In this document: positions 34,201-45,677 of the stretch, piece after piece
Layout of the letters: each line of letters opens with the position of its first letter
Position numbering within the stretch: the first letter of the stretch is position 1
Assembly: GCA_019973155.2 (NCBI GenBank)
Contig: BPQB01000011.1
Span: 310,001 to 374,000, forward strand
Reading direction: 5' to 3'
Source: Phanerochaete sordida
Taxonomy: Eukaryota > Basidiomycota > Agaricomycetes > Polyporales > Phanerochaetaceae
DNA length: 64,000 bases
Notes under the pieces: generated by a model
The model's input: only the letters and a program-made list of their open reading frames with translations
What the model was told of the DNA's origin: nothing
Database searches by the model: none
Made by a program: the position numbers and the translations under genes

Positions 34201-34749
34201 AGCCAGTCTTGTTCTTCTCGCGATAGAGCCGAGCAATGAATGCTTCAGGCGACGTAGGGTTGACCCTATGTCACGATCAGCATATGAGGTTGTACCTGGA
34301 CAAATCGCGTACTTCTCTGCATGGAGGAGCAGAATACCTGTAATCAAGTGCGTAGGAATATCTCCAGTCAACATGTCGACGATGAAGATTTGGGAGGTGA
34401 CCGAGATGAGCCCTCCCTTCTTGTACAAGTCTTGCCTGCGCGATATCAGCTTGGCCAGGTGTATGCGCGAGGATATGACTCACCGGTCTCGCCTGCTCGA
34501 CTCGAAGTCCACAAGCCTCAGACCCGGTTTCCTACATCCTAGCACACCGAGCTCTTCGCCAATTGCAGCCGCCTCCTCCGAGGACGCGTTCACAAGTATG
34601 ATTAGGTTCTGCGGAGAGTCATATATCTGCAGGAGCTTGCACAAAAGTCTTCGGAGCCCGAGACCGCGGGCGATAAGCAGCAGCTCGCTGGTGGACGGGT
34701 CGTGTATCTTCTCGAGGATGGCCTTGTGGAATGCGAGCAGCGTAGACAT
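31283..34749 (-). CDS. XPF: DNA repair endonuclease XPF/Rad1 catalytic subunit
   Basis: A multi-exon gene (about ten introns; not every boundary resolved) codes for roughly 950 residues. The start is [15 protein letters not shown] at 34749. The N-terminal two thirds is the inactive helicase-like part, with [33 protein letters not shown] and [20 protein letters not shown]. The ERCC4 nuclease core follows, with [37 protein letters not shown] (the metal-binding ERKxxxD motif) and the stretch from [20 protein letters not shown]. The C-terminus is a double helix-hairpin-helix ([20 protein letters not shown]) that dimerises with ERCC1/Rad10. It cuts on the 5' side of damage in nucleotide-excision repair and trims flaps in recombination, in the nucleus. 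All active-site residues that I can see are present. Confidence 0.93.
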
Positions 34750-35181
34750 CTTGACTGGCGGCCGCTGTTGATTCCGCGAGGCAGAGATCAGTTACGCTTC
34801 AATAATTTCGAACGTCTTCGCTTGCACGCTACGCATGTGGACGTGGTGGTGGGAGAAATGTATGACGACGGTCACTCGCCTCCGGAGAACATGAGCGCGA
34901 GAGCCAACGAGCACGGCTCCCGTAAGCGCCGACGCGTGGTCGGTTCCGCTCCGTGACTGCAATTTCGATGTCTGCCATCAGGTCGAGCCCGAATTCTCCA
35001 GCATGCAACGTAAAATATGAAAGCACACGTACATCGAAACATAATAGGGTACAATAGGGCTTACAGTAGATACATCGCTCCAAACGCAAGAAGAGAGACA
35101 GTCTGCAAATCAAAGCGGAGGTCCGAACACAGCGAGCAGCCTGGGTATTCCGGTAACTTCAAAGGACACAGCTCAAACCTC

Positions 35182-36823
35182 TCAAAACGAAAGGCCCGTA
35201 ATCACCAGCACCCCAGCGACACCGGCCAGTATCGCGGGCACGTATGTCGAACCGAGCGCACCGCCTGTCTGCGTGGGGCTGCCGGCGCCACCTGTTGGGC
35301 TGCCTGACAAGCCGCTAGAGGCACTAGAGGCACCAGACGAGATAGTGACCGGCGGCGTCCCCGTAGATGACGCGCCGGACGCGCCGGACGCACTGCTGGT
35401 GCCGTTGATCATGCTCTCGGGCACGACCGTCGCGTTGCTGGCGGCGAAGGCGCGGATGTAGTTGATTGCGAAGTACGCATCGTCGGTGTATGTGCCTTGG
35501 TATTGCACGTTCGTGAGATACTGCGTGCGGAAATCAGCACAGAGAGATGGGGCGAGACTGAGTGCGGCTTACGCAGGCGTTGTACGTGCTATTGTCACAT
35601 GTCTGGGCGTACGTGGTGTTGAGACCGGCCCTGTATGCAATTCCCCGTTAGCACCAACAGTGAACTGCGACTAAAATGGGGGCTGACCAGTCGCCGCAGA
35701 GGGTGATGTCTATCACGAGCTGCTGTGCGCTGACGTGTTCTGAAATATTGCACGATGGTCCAGAAGGCCATGCAGCAGATGGCGGGCCCCAGGCAGAAAT
35801 GTCGAGCCCCGTAGTGCTTGACGCGCCGGTGATGGAGGACGGAATTTCGCTGCGCTACGCCAGGATCAATCCGAGGCAGGCAGTCACGACAGTCACTCAG
35901 ACGTACCTGCCAGAACCAGATACTGAGTGATCCATCAGGTCTCGTATTATTAACCCAAAATCAGGAGACGGCTCACAAAATTCCGGAGACGTCGAACTGC
36001 ATAGCCCAGACTCCGCCGCCGTTGTTGTTGAAGTCGTCGCCGAAGCTGTTCGGCTTGTTCTCTTTCTGCACGCATACTTCAGTCATCGCGTTTCGATAGG
36101 TATAAGAATTTGCATACCACCGTACAACCGGACAGCGGCGAGCAATCGGTGTTGGCACTGGGCGAGCCCGTCTGATCCGTGCCGGTTGCTGCGCTGCAGC
36201 CGGGACTCGTGTGCAGCGCCATCTGGTTGAAGGTCATACGGTTCACGCCCTCGATGATGTCGATTTCGCCCGTGGCGGGCCAGTCGCCGTTGCCCCGCGT
36301 CCAAATTGCTGGCCATACCTGTGTATACCTTGTGAAGACGACACATGACTGAGAAGTCTGGCACACGTACGGAGCAGCCCCATGGCAGTCGTGCGACGTC
36401 GATGACGAACACGGTCCCGATCTCGAAGTAGTCCTGAGAGCTGATGGAGACCTGAAAATACGCATTTGCGTCAGTAATTTTGCTTGAAGGCCAACTTTGA
36501 GGACCTTACCGCATTGCGTGGATTATTTGCCGGCACAAACGTCGTGTTATCGATCGCGACTATGGCTTGTCCCGACGGCGTCACGTAAGTGAGACTTGTG
36601 GAATCCGTCTTGTTGACGAAAATCACATTTCCTGGTCAGCATCCTGGTCAGCGACGTCTTGCGAACTCTTCGGGTACAACGCACCATTTGTGAGATCATC
36701 CCAATGACCGTAGTAGTCCCACTCGTCGAAGAAGCCGCTTCCTGAATATTCCTTGACAAGGTTGAGATTGGCAGCGAGCGCGGCAGACGTGAAGCAAAGT
36801 AGGGTCAAAAGAGCGGAGCGCAT
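35182..36823 (-). CDS. GH16 family endo-beta-glucanase, GPI-type (copy 2)
   Basis: A signal peptide (MRSALLTLLCFTSAALAANL) is followed by the same opening as the copy at 9.7 kb (LVKEYSGSGFFDEWDYYG), and the catalytic sequence is GEIDIIEGVNRMTFNQMALH. The C-terminus is Ser/Gly/Thr-rich and ends in a hydrophobic GPI-type tail (YVPAILAGVAGVLVITGLSF). At least eight introns are needed. For example, the frame breaks after DDLTNG, after PRNA, after LPWGCS and after SGIF, each at consensus splice sites. Copy 1 has only three. The position just before IWFWQ and the one after the conserved CGDW are shared between the copies. The substrate is presumably fungal or plant beta-glucan, acting at the wall. 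The two genes are old paralogues rather than a recent duplication. Confidence 0.9.
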
Positions 36824-37506
36824 CTCTCGTGGTGGATGCAGACAGCGGACGACGCAATTTGTACGATGGCAACAGAGGCCGCGACACGTTGGACGGGGCC
36901 GAACGGAGTCAAGGGAGGCAAGCAGGGCATACGGAGAACTTTCTCCGCATAGTCATATCCGCTTTTGAGCCATGTTGTTGACCTCGCTGTGCCCGGCCCG
37001 CGTCGCGAGGTCCACCTGATTGACACATTCATCTCTGATGGCCAGTACAAACAGCGCGGATCGAGGCTGGACATGGCAACGTGTGTCTGGCCACGCTGCC
37101 TAGCGGCGTTGTGGAGCGACGCCGTGCGAGGCACCGAACTTGTACCGAGCTCCAAAGCCTTCGTGGCGTCGACTAAGCTGTGCTGCACTCTTGAGTGCCT
37201 CCGCTGACCGCTGGCTTGTGTCAGTGAAAAGTCCGTGCAACCACATCCGGCGCCTGGGGTATGGGTCTGGCAATGCAAGATCTCGTCAAGTCCGCAGTCG
37301 TCTGTGCTGTTCCATGGTGATTCGCGCTGATGGCGCACGCGGCTCAATCATGAAAGCATCAGTAGGATTCAAGATGTAGACCATGAAATGACCAGGAAGT
37401 GAGGCGAGTCAAGACACTTAGTACCGGGTCAGAGTTGCCAGCGACTAGCCAGTCGAAGTCACGAAATTAATTGCCGGCTCGGGATGATTCTTAGTACTTC
37501 TTCAAG

Positions 37507-37646
37507 CAGTTCATTAATCGTGTCTCCACACAAGTACGGTTCCTTCTCTCGACCCGAGCTAGAAGGGTTCTTTCGACGGCCAGTTCATTAATCGTGTCTC
37601 CACACAAGTAAGGTCCCTTCCCTCGACCCGAGCTAGAATGGTTCTT
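37507..37646. repeat. Two tandem copies of a 66-bp sequence
   Basis: CAGTTCATTAATCGTGTCTC and the following 46 bases at 37507-37572 are repeated at 37581-37646 with a few substitutions, a period of 74 bp. Each unit contains CTCGACCCGAGCTAGAA. No gene lies nearby within 400 bp on either side. Confidence 0.7.
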
Positions 37647-38119
37647 GGATCGGAAGACGAACTGGTTAACCCAAGGTTGAACGGAGTCAGAAAGCGAAAG
37701 CCGAGAAGTAGGCGCACTAGCGAGAATTTAACACGCGCGGCTTTCGTAAATTCCTCAATCGCACTGACCGCTATCCCTCATGCAAAAACGTATATATCGC
37801 GAGATACGTCGTCAACAGCAAGTGTAGGGAGTGGTTCTGGTGAATATGTAAATAGTACTAGGGATAGGTGTCTACTAACGACTTTATCCTAGCGGTAGTA
37901 TGATTCAGATGAAGAAGATGTTTACGATCTTACAACTTCTGCGAATTGTGAGTCCCATGAACGAGTGCAACATAGGGAGGATGTTACGTTACTGAAGCGG
38001 GAAATGTATCCTGACTAACACGTTGATCAAGTCTCAAAACAATAGTTGTGTGACGCGGCAATGCCGCGGAGTAGTCATTATATTACACTATCATAGGCTC
38101 TATGTGAAAGTGTAACGGT

Positions 38120-38625
38120 TTACTCTTCATCGCTGTAAGGATGGAAGAGATCATCAACGTTGCTTCCGCCGCCCACGTTGACATCAACACCGTCATCGAG
38201 AGCACCGACGTGCACGCCAGAGTCGTCCTGACCGGCTTGGACGCTAGCAATGTGGCCAGCGCCTGCGACAGCTTGTCGGCAACGAATGAATATTCATAAG
38301 ATCGCCCGAGCTCACCATTTTCGCCATCGAGCGCGTCGACATTAAGCCCAATAGGCTTGAAGTCACGCTTAGTGGGGGTGGTGCACCACTGGCGAATGCC
38401 ACGCGCGCAGGCTGCCTGGGCGCCGTTGGCTGGTAGAGGATGTCAGGCGTGCCTCGAAAAGAATTGCACAAGGAACTCACTCTGGTTGAAGAAGGTGGTG
38501 TTGCCTATGGTGTAGTTACGAGTGTTGTTCGTCGCGGGGAGGGGAGCCGGGAGCGGCAGGGGCGCCGGGAGCGCGGTGACTGCGACGGCCACGGCCACGA
38601 CAATGCATGCGATCTTGGTGAACAT
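38120..38625 (-). CDS. Small acidic secreted protein, possible effector-type
   Basis: Predicted exons are 38625-38481, 38429-38316 and 38271-38120, giving 136 residues. The frame closes exactly at a TAA. A signal peptide (MFTKIACIVVAVAVAVTALP) leads into a Pro/Leu repeat (APLPLPAPLP). Potential N-glycosylation sites (NNT, NYT, NTT, NQT) follow. The middle part, ARGIRQWCTTPTKRDFKPIG, has a Lys-Arg pair that could be a Kex2-type site; only two cysteines remain after the signal. The C-terminal 60 residues are very acidic and Gly/Val-rich (HVGALDDGVDVNVGGGSNVD). A TATATATT lies about 105 bp upstream. No family is recognised. Secretion is well supported; role unknown. Confidence 0.72.
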
Positions 38626-39578
38626 GTTGCTCGAGGTCGAAGATTGAAAAGGTATGGGTGGGTGTGAATGAGTTGCGCAGAGAATGAGATGCGTGTGTTG
38701 ATGCCCATCTCTGTCGAATCGACAGGGTATATATATTATTTCGGAGCCCATTATGTCGCGAACACTTCACGACAATCCGTCCGCCTCTACGTCACAGCTT
38801 AACAGGAGGCACATCCGCGAGGGGGGTGTTCCAGTGACGACACCGAGCACAACCCGCGACGAGGACCGGGAGCTGTCGAGCGTATGCAGTAGTCCGCCGC
38901 CGTCATCCTGATAGCGAAGCCTCGCCGCTGGCGCACATCCGGGAGTGCCTGCGGGAGAAGCGCATCGATGTGGCGGCGGGAGGGCCCGAAGAGGAAGGAG
39001 CCCCGCATCCACCGTGGTCCACAACGATCGTGGCGGAGAGCACCACACCCAAGACACGTCGGACCCACGGAAGTAAAAGGATCCCAGGCACGACGATGAG
39101 CGTAGCGTCCGTGGCGCACAATCGGCAGTACACGGATGCCAACGTATATGGTCGTCCTTGTGTTTGACAGCCTAGCGTCACGCCAAAGGGCTCCGCTAGG
39201 TACGAAGCCAACGGTAGAAGTGCGGGAGCAAACGGCAGGAGGCGAGGAGCGGTCCAACTTGAAATTTTGCGTACTCCAACTTTTGAGATACGTCAGAGGG
39301 TGGCAATACCGCTGCGGCGTAGAGTAAACAACTAGCGACGAGGTGGAAGGAAAGCTAAGTGGAAAGTTGCCGTTCACGGTTGTTCCACGGCGGCTGCAAT
39401 ATCGCTGACGTAAGCTGACGGGAGGCGGGAGACGTTGGTGGGAGTCAAGCAAGAGCCCCAAGCCGAGCCAAGCGACGCGATGCAGAACGACGAAACTGTA
39501 TTGAGCAACCTTTGTAAATCTGAGCACACGTCGACCGTAACAGAGACACAACCCACGTTACTAGCCAAGCCCGAGATC

Positions 39579-41623
39579 TCACGCCTCCAGCCCGGACATC
39601 TCGTAGTCCATAGGCACGTCCTTCCGCTCGAGCCACGCAGCATCCTCGCCCCCCAGGTCCACGCCCTTCCCGCAGTCGAGCCTCCGGCGCGCGGGGAGCT
39701 CCTTCATCTCGACGTGCTCGCCCTTCTCGCCGCCGCGGATGGCGACGTGGTGCTCGCTGTGCCAGCCGACGTAGTCGAGGCTCGGCACGGCGAGCGCGAC
39801 GGCGCGGAGGCTCGCGTGCCACAGGTCCGTCTGCACTTGGAACTCCTTCTCGGATAAGAGGTTCGGTTGTGGGCGGCGGCAGCCCTGGCCGTGCAGATGC
39901 AGGATCGCGAGCGCGTGGAAGACCCGGAACGCCGGGGCGTACTCGTTGAGCGGCTTCTCCGAGACGACGCAGGAGAGGTGCAGCGCCACGAGCTCGCGCG
40001 GCAGGCAGCCGATCAGCGCGTCCAGCGTGCTCTGGTGCAGGTTGGCGATGCGTACGCGCAGGACGCGCAGACCAATGAGGTCGGGCAGGACCGCGTGCAC
40101 GAGCTCCCAGGGGCAGTTACCAAGGTCGAGGCGGCGGAGGCGAGGACGGGCCTTCAGGAATTGTGTCACGCTCTGGAAGAGGCCCCACTCGTCGTCATGC
40201 CCGACCATGACAAAGCGGAATTCCTCGAGATGCGGTAGAAATGTGTGCTTGCCGTCGATAACGTGGTCCGAGCCGAAGACGACGCTTGCTGCGCTTGGTT
40301 CCTCGAATGTACCGTGCAGGGTCAAGCTCTGCAGGCTGTGCGCGTGGGCAATCCGTGCGAGGACGATATGTGAGATGCGGGTGTCGACAAGGTCCAAATG
40401 GGTTAAGTTGCGGATTGTTGCGCTTTGGAAAGCACTGTCCCACGAGTGCGTCCGTTGGAGGTACGCGCCAAGCGTCAGATGCTTGAGCGTGGGTTCGTTT
40501 TTGTCGAGTACAGTCCGAACCTCGCCCATGTCGGCGAAGCCGTCATCATCTTCGGCACGCAGAGTGAATTTACGGAGGTTGCGGAATCCGCTAACACCGA
40601 CGGCGTCGAAGTGCCAGCCTATGAGACCTAGTGCGTGCAGGCCAGGGTGGGATGCGAAGATTGACTGAACCATGTCTGCGCGCAGCTCCGGATACCCTAT
40701 CCACTCGAATTCGACGAGAGATGTGAATGCCGGAAGCGTAGTGCGGAATATCCCTGGGTGTATGCGTTTCATATGGCCATTCCTGGCAGGAGATAGGTCG
40801 ATGACTCACTGGTCATAAGATCTAGCATATCGCCCTCTTCGTACGCCCAGTGAAGGCGAAGGACCTTGATTTGGCGCGCGAACGCCGGGTCTGCCTTTAC
40901 TCGGTCAAAGATGTCGAGTCCACGACTGAGGTTCTCCCTTGGATTATCCTGATCTTCGCCAAAGTAGAGATCCAAAGTATGGAAGATGATCCGTACAGCA
41001 ATGTTCCTGTGAAAGCGCGAGACAAACAGCCATGTGCGGAGGTGGAATCGTGGGATGAACCGAGCGATACGATCCCACACCTCGGGCGGCGCACGGTGCG
41101 ACGCGGGCTCGCCGACAAAGTGAATCTGGTCACTCTTCAGTGCGGGTGCCTCCCGGACCGTCAAGAGGCTGCTCACGATGTTCCCGCGGCGCAGATACGA
41201 CTGGAGCTCGCGGTTGGCAGGGTCAAGGTTGGCTACCGCCTGGAAGTCTACCAGCGATGGGTTGGAGCCGTAAAGGAAAGAGGTATGGACATGTGCTCAC
41301 CCTGCTGCGCGCGCGCCAGCATCCTTTCTCCTAAAATGCGCTGAGCATTCCCGCGAGCGAGGAGGGCCTTTGCTTTGTCTTCGTTGGACAGCCCTGGCGT
41401 CCTGAGATACACCTCGAGATACCTCTCGACGTCTTCATTGAACCTTTCGGCCGCGCTGTCAGCGGAGCAGTCCTACCAGCGAAGACATCGCCACTCACTT
41501 GCCAGACTCGATAAGTTGCAGAATGTGATCGAGCAGGAAGCGTGCTTTCTCTTGTGGCTTGAATGATTCGACAACGCTAAGGACTGAGGAGGTGAGCTCA
41601 TCCTGCGGCCCAACGGAGGACAT
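39579..41623 (-). CDS. F-box protein with leucine-rich C-terminal half
   Basis: Four predicted exons (41623-41499, 41455-41301, 41247-40810, 40753-39579) give 630 residues in one consistent frame. The N-terminal 110 residues are helical (LLDHILQLIESG, AAERFNEDVERYLEVYL, AVANLDPANRELQSYLRRG) and could be TPR-like. An F-box-like segment follows (HRAPPEVWDRIARFIP, then LRTWLFVSRFHRNIAVRIIF). The C-terminal half has repeated Leu-rich units such as LKHLTLGAYLQR, LTHLDLVDTRISHIVLARI and LRRLDLGNCPWELVHAVLP. The ATG MKRIHPG at 40772 lies inside the third intron and is not the start. Presumed SCF ubiquitin-ligase substrate receptor. It is divergent from the RNase H gene. Confidence 0.85.
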
Positions 41624-42135
41624 GGTGGACGAGGAGCGAAAGGCCATAGGGAGAACCCATACGTCCGGTTCGTCTTTGTTGCACTTCTGTTACAGCGCGC
41701 AGCAGAGGACACCCAAGGGAACGGTATGCGCGGGTATCGAGTGTACCAAATCCCCGGTTCGCCGATGCCTGTATGCCCGGAGAGAAATGTGGATAGCGTG
41801 GAACGTCGATAATACAGTCTACGTAGGTCGGCTTTAAAGTTGCCGTGGGCCTGGTGATGGTCAGAAACAAGGCGAAGATGACTGGCCGACGAGAGCATGC
41901 GGGCAAGAAACCAGGTTTCGAGCCCAAAAGAGGCAGGTGCTTCCCACGTCAATAATTCGCGTTCCCAACCAGAAATGCTCAGAGCTCGCTCTTGCTGGTA
42001 CCATCATCTGCTTTCACCCTGGCGCGATATCTCAAGCTTCCAAGACGCTTTGTAGGACACAGGTTCACTCCTTTGCGACTTGTTCCTCTCCCACCCCGCG
42101 AACCGCCGCTTGCCCCCCAACCAGCGACGCCCACC

Positions 42136-43378
42136 ATGCCCAAAGCCGCCGCCGGCTATTACGCTGTCGCGAAAGGATTCAATCCAGGAATATACGGGAC
42201 CTGGTAAGTTCGAACGATATCTCTACAGCCGTATGTCGACATGTCCAGCTTGGCTATTCGATATTCACCTGTACGCGTACAGGGATGCGTGCGAAAGCCA
42301 AGTGACCGGCTTCCCCGGGTCGAGACACAAGAAATTCAAGACAGAAGCCGAGGCAGCCCAATGGTTGCAGACTAATGGCGTGCCATCACCCATAGTCCAA
42401 ACTCGCGCGCCGGCCGCCACACCAGCGTCAGCTGCGTCGACGAGCAGGGCATCGAGGATGGCGAGCCAGAAGACGCCGCGATTCTCACCGATGGCTGCTG
42501 CGCCGCCAAAGGGCAAGGCAAAGGCGTCTGGATCCCTACTAGGCAAAGACGTAATCGAGGATACGACCGGGTGGAAGATCGTGTATTGCGATGGCGCGTG
42601 CCGGGGGAACGGGAAGACTGCGGCAGTCGCGGGAGTGGGTGTATGGTGGGGGCCTGGCGATCCTCGGTGCGTTCTCTGCGATTCATCGCGTGTCTCACAC
42701 CTTACCGATGGACCGCAGGAATATTGCAGAGCGCTGTCCAGGTGATCAGACAAATAACCGCGCCGAGCTCATCGCTATCGTCCGAATACTGGAGACTGTA
42801 CCTCGGACGACCGACCCACTGCTGATCAGGACGGACTCGAGCTACAGCATCAGGTGCCTCAAAGAGTGGCTGAAGAATTGGCGGGCAAGGGGTTATAAGA
42901 CGTCTGACGGCAAACCTGTGAAGAACCTCGGCGTAATCCTATATGCCGATGCGCTGCTGCAAGAGCGAAAACTGAACGGCCAAAGGGTGCGGTCTCCATC
43001 GCGTGTATTTCTTCAGACACTTGACGGTAGCTCCAGGTTCACTTTGAGTACGTGAAAGGCCATGCTGGAGATGCAGGCAATGAAGCTGCCGACTATCAAG
43101 CAAACCTCGGATGCGAACGGCCAATAGAGCCTGAGCGAGACTGGACGGCGCTCGAGAAGGTAGTTCGGGAGCGTATGCAGAAGCCCTCAGGACAGGCATC
43201 TAAGTTTTTCGAGCCGAGTGCGACTGCTGCTACAACTGGAGCTGCGCCTGCTCCAACGATGTCGCGGGCAGAGGTTGAGGTCAGTGCGCGTCAGATCCAG
43301 GCTGTGCTGATGCTGACATCGGTGCAGGACCTTGCTCAGTACATGACTGAGGACCCGACAGCAGATCTTTCCGACTAG
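42136..43378 (+). CDS. RNH1: Ribonuclease H1
   Basis: Predicted exons are 42136-42203, 42283-42666, 42719-42986 and 43037-43378 (353 residues). The N-terminal hybrid-binding domain reads GYYAVAKGFNPGIYGTW, then SQVTGFPGSRHKKFKTEAEA. After a Ser/Ala/Pro linker comes the catalytic domain. The acidic residues are visible in IVYCDGACRGNGK (Asp), TNNRAELIAIV (Glu) and IRTDSSYSI (Asp), and the late aspartate in GNEAADYQANLG; KGHAG is the conserved histidine loop. The enzyme cleaves RNA in RNA-DNA hybrids in nucleus and/or mitochondria. No clear mitochondrial presequence is seen at this start. A C-terminal extension of about 90 residues has no recognised domain. Confidence 0.93.
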
Positions 43379-43928
43379 CCTGCAGAACATACGTAACTTC
43401 TTGTAGTTTCTGGATGCTTGGTCCGTATCTCACTCCGAATGTGCTTGCTATTTTGATCCCGCTGCCTTGTGACGTCAGAATGTATGATGGCGTAGCTCGC
43501 GCGCGATACGCGAGCCGCGCTGCACTGCCGCGACTATGTTTCGTCCCTCCTGCTCGGCCTCGCACTGCTGTATTTCCTCGCCGTTCGCGAGCCTTCGCAC
43601 TTATTCTTGGAACATCACGCGGACGAACCTTGGCCTTCGCGGCGTGATGACCCTCGTGCTGGAACTCCAACTTCCGCCTCTCGCCTTTCGAACGGGTATC
43701 AGAACGCGAACTTACGACACCCGTCCGTCACTCACACGAGGAATGCTCGCGAAAGCGTGTGCTAGCTTTTTCTGGAGAGCATCGCTGATCGGACACGTGG
43801 GAACTGTCAAGCATACTTTGCTATAAAGTTGAACATCGTGTTTGTTGTTCGACTTTGTGCGTTGTTCTCCTCCTCCCCGTCGTCGCCCACTCTTCTCTTC
43901 GCCGTTCCCCTTTACGAATCCTGCCACG

Positions 43929-44673
43929 ATGCGCTTCGCTGCTGTCGCCGCTGCCCTCGCCGCGCTTCCCACCGCCCTCGGTACGTTGCCCTGTGAGGCC
44001 AATGCGTGGGAGCAGCGCTGACGGTCGTCGTGTAGGCACTATCGTTATCAGCGACCCCTCGCCAACGTCCTTCTGGGTTCAGAACACGAGCAATGTCATC
44101 ACCTGGTCGTTTTCTGCGGGCGACCCGAGCCCCGTGAACATCGTGGTTGTCAACTCGGACAACGCGACGCTCAACGGGCCGTTCTCGATCATGAACGAGG
44201 TGGACCTCTCGAACTCGGTGCGTCATGTATGCTGTGCGAGCGAGCGAACGCCACTGACCGTCCGCGCCTCTCAGTCGTTCACGGTCACGAACGTCACGCT
44301 CATCGTCGGCGGGAACTACCAGGTCGAGTTCGTCAGCCCGCTGAACGTCTCGCAGGTCCTTGCGCAGAGCCAGACCTTCTCGGTCATGCCCCCCGGCAGT
44401 ACGTCCCGCGCTTTCCCTCGCGCTTTGCGTAGCTGACCCCGCTCTGCAGCTGCACCCGCGCCGACGTCAAGCACGACGCCGAGCCCCACCTCGAACACGA
44501 CCGCACCCTCCGGCACGTCCTCTGGCGCGTCGAGCTCCACGTCCGGTACCTCGTCCGCGTCGGGCAGCGGCTCGCCCTCGCCCTCAACCACGAACGGCGC
44601 ACGTGCGCTCGGCGTTTCGAGCGTGTTTGGCGTGCTCGCAGCGTGCGGTGCCGCCGCGCTCGCAGTCCTTTAA
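43929..44673 (+). CDS. Ser/Thr-rich GPI-anchored cell-wall protein (Kre9/Knh1-like domain)
   Basis: Predicted exons are 43929-43980, 44036-44217, 44275-44398 and 44450-44673 (193 residues). The signal peptide MRFAAVAAALAALPTALG is followed by one beta-sandwich domain: ISDPSPTSFWVQNTSNVITW, VNIVVVNSDNATLNGPFSIM, LIVGGNYQVEFVSPLNVSQV. This matches the fungal Ser-Thr-rich GPI-anchored membrane family related to yeast Kre9/Knh1. A long Ser/Thr/Pro linker, likely O-glycosylated, and a hydrophobic C-terminus (VFGVLAACGAAALAVL) indicate a GPI anchor. Members are linked to cell-wall beta-glucan assembly; the precise role here is unknown. A TATAAAG box lies about 105 bp upstream. Confidence 0.9.
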
Positions 44674-45677
44674 AATCACTACCGTCGCCTGATACCCCCA
44701 CCACCCATCTATTGTTGTTGTTTTTGAGTAGTATTGTACATATCCTGTTGTTGTAGTCTTGTATACCCGCGCCTAGCGCTGTGCCTTCACGACCTCTCGC
44801 GAGAGACGCTTCGCCTTGTACGCTTCCCCATCCTTCGTCCTGGTACACCCCGCCATGCCGCCGACACGCGCTGAGCTTACCCATGTCGCTCTTTGGTCTC
44901 CACCGGTCCTTACTCTATACACAGGGTCTTCTGTTGTTATCAAATCTTTGGGTTGTTTCGAGATGACTATACGACGTTATACGCCGGCATCGGGGAATAC
45001 GTTGCGTTCGCGAAGCGTTTGTCATACTCCGCCAAGGGTTCGCGCGCGATGTTTGTGGGTCCTGCGACTGGATGCCAGTCTGGACTCCGTGGTGGTGTCA
45101 ATTGAACCGTCGCGACATCATTACACATCCAAGACCACCACTTACCAAGGCAGCCTCCGCACCGCGTATTGAGCGCGTAGGTCAGCTCAAAGCGCAAACG
45201 AAGCCACTGGAAGTTCACAAAGTCCTCGGTGCCACGTCCCAGCCGAGGATGCTGTACTGTAACTCCTTTCGGCTGCACTTTGACACACTGCAGGCTTTTG
45301 TCGTTCGCATTGACTGCTCGAAATTGACCTGGGAATTCCTCGTAAATTACCAGGAAATTACCAGCGCAAAGCGATCCTGGTAAGTGCACTCTGCTTCGCC
45401 TACGCTCGACCGGCAACTCATCCAGCACGCAGCCTCGTACGCTCAAAGCATCATTGCGCAACAGTATATGTTGAAGAAGTGTTTTTCCCTGGGCATTGAC
45501 GTCACCTTTCCTCTACATGTCGAACGTTCCAAGGTTTGCCATTATTACCAAGCAGCTCTCCTGGAAATCGACATATAAGCCTACAGCACCCATGAGACTG
45601 CTCCCGACAGTCATAGCTCCCTTTCTAGCTTTCGAGCACACAACGCATAGCACAGGACCGTAGCCACGCAGACGAAG

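Noticed and set aside
40591..40772. MKRIHPG as the start of a separate 397-residue LRR protein
   Set aside because: The ATG lies in a 56-nt intron; splicing joins the LRR part to the upstream F-box exon in one frame.
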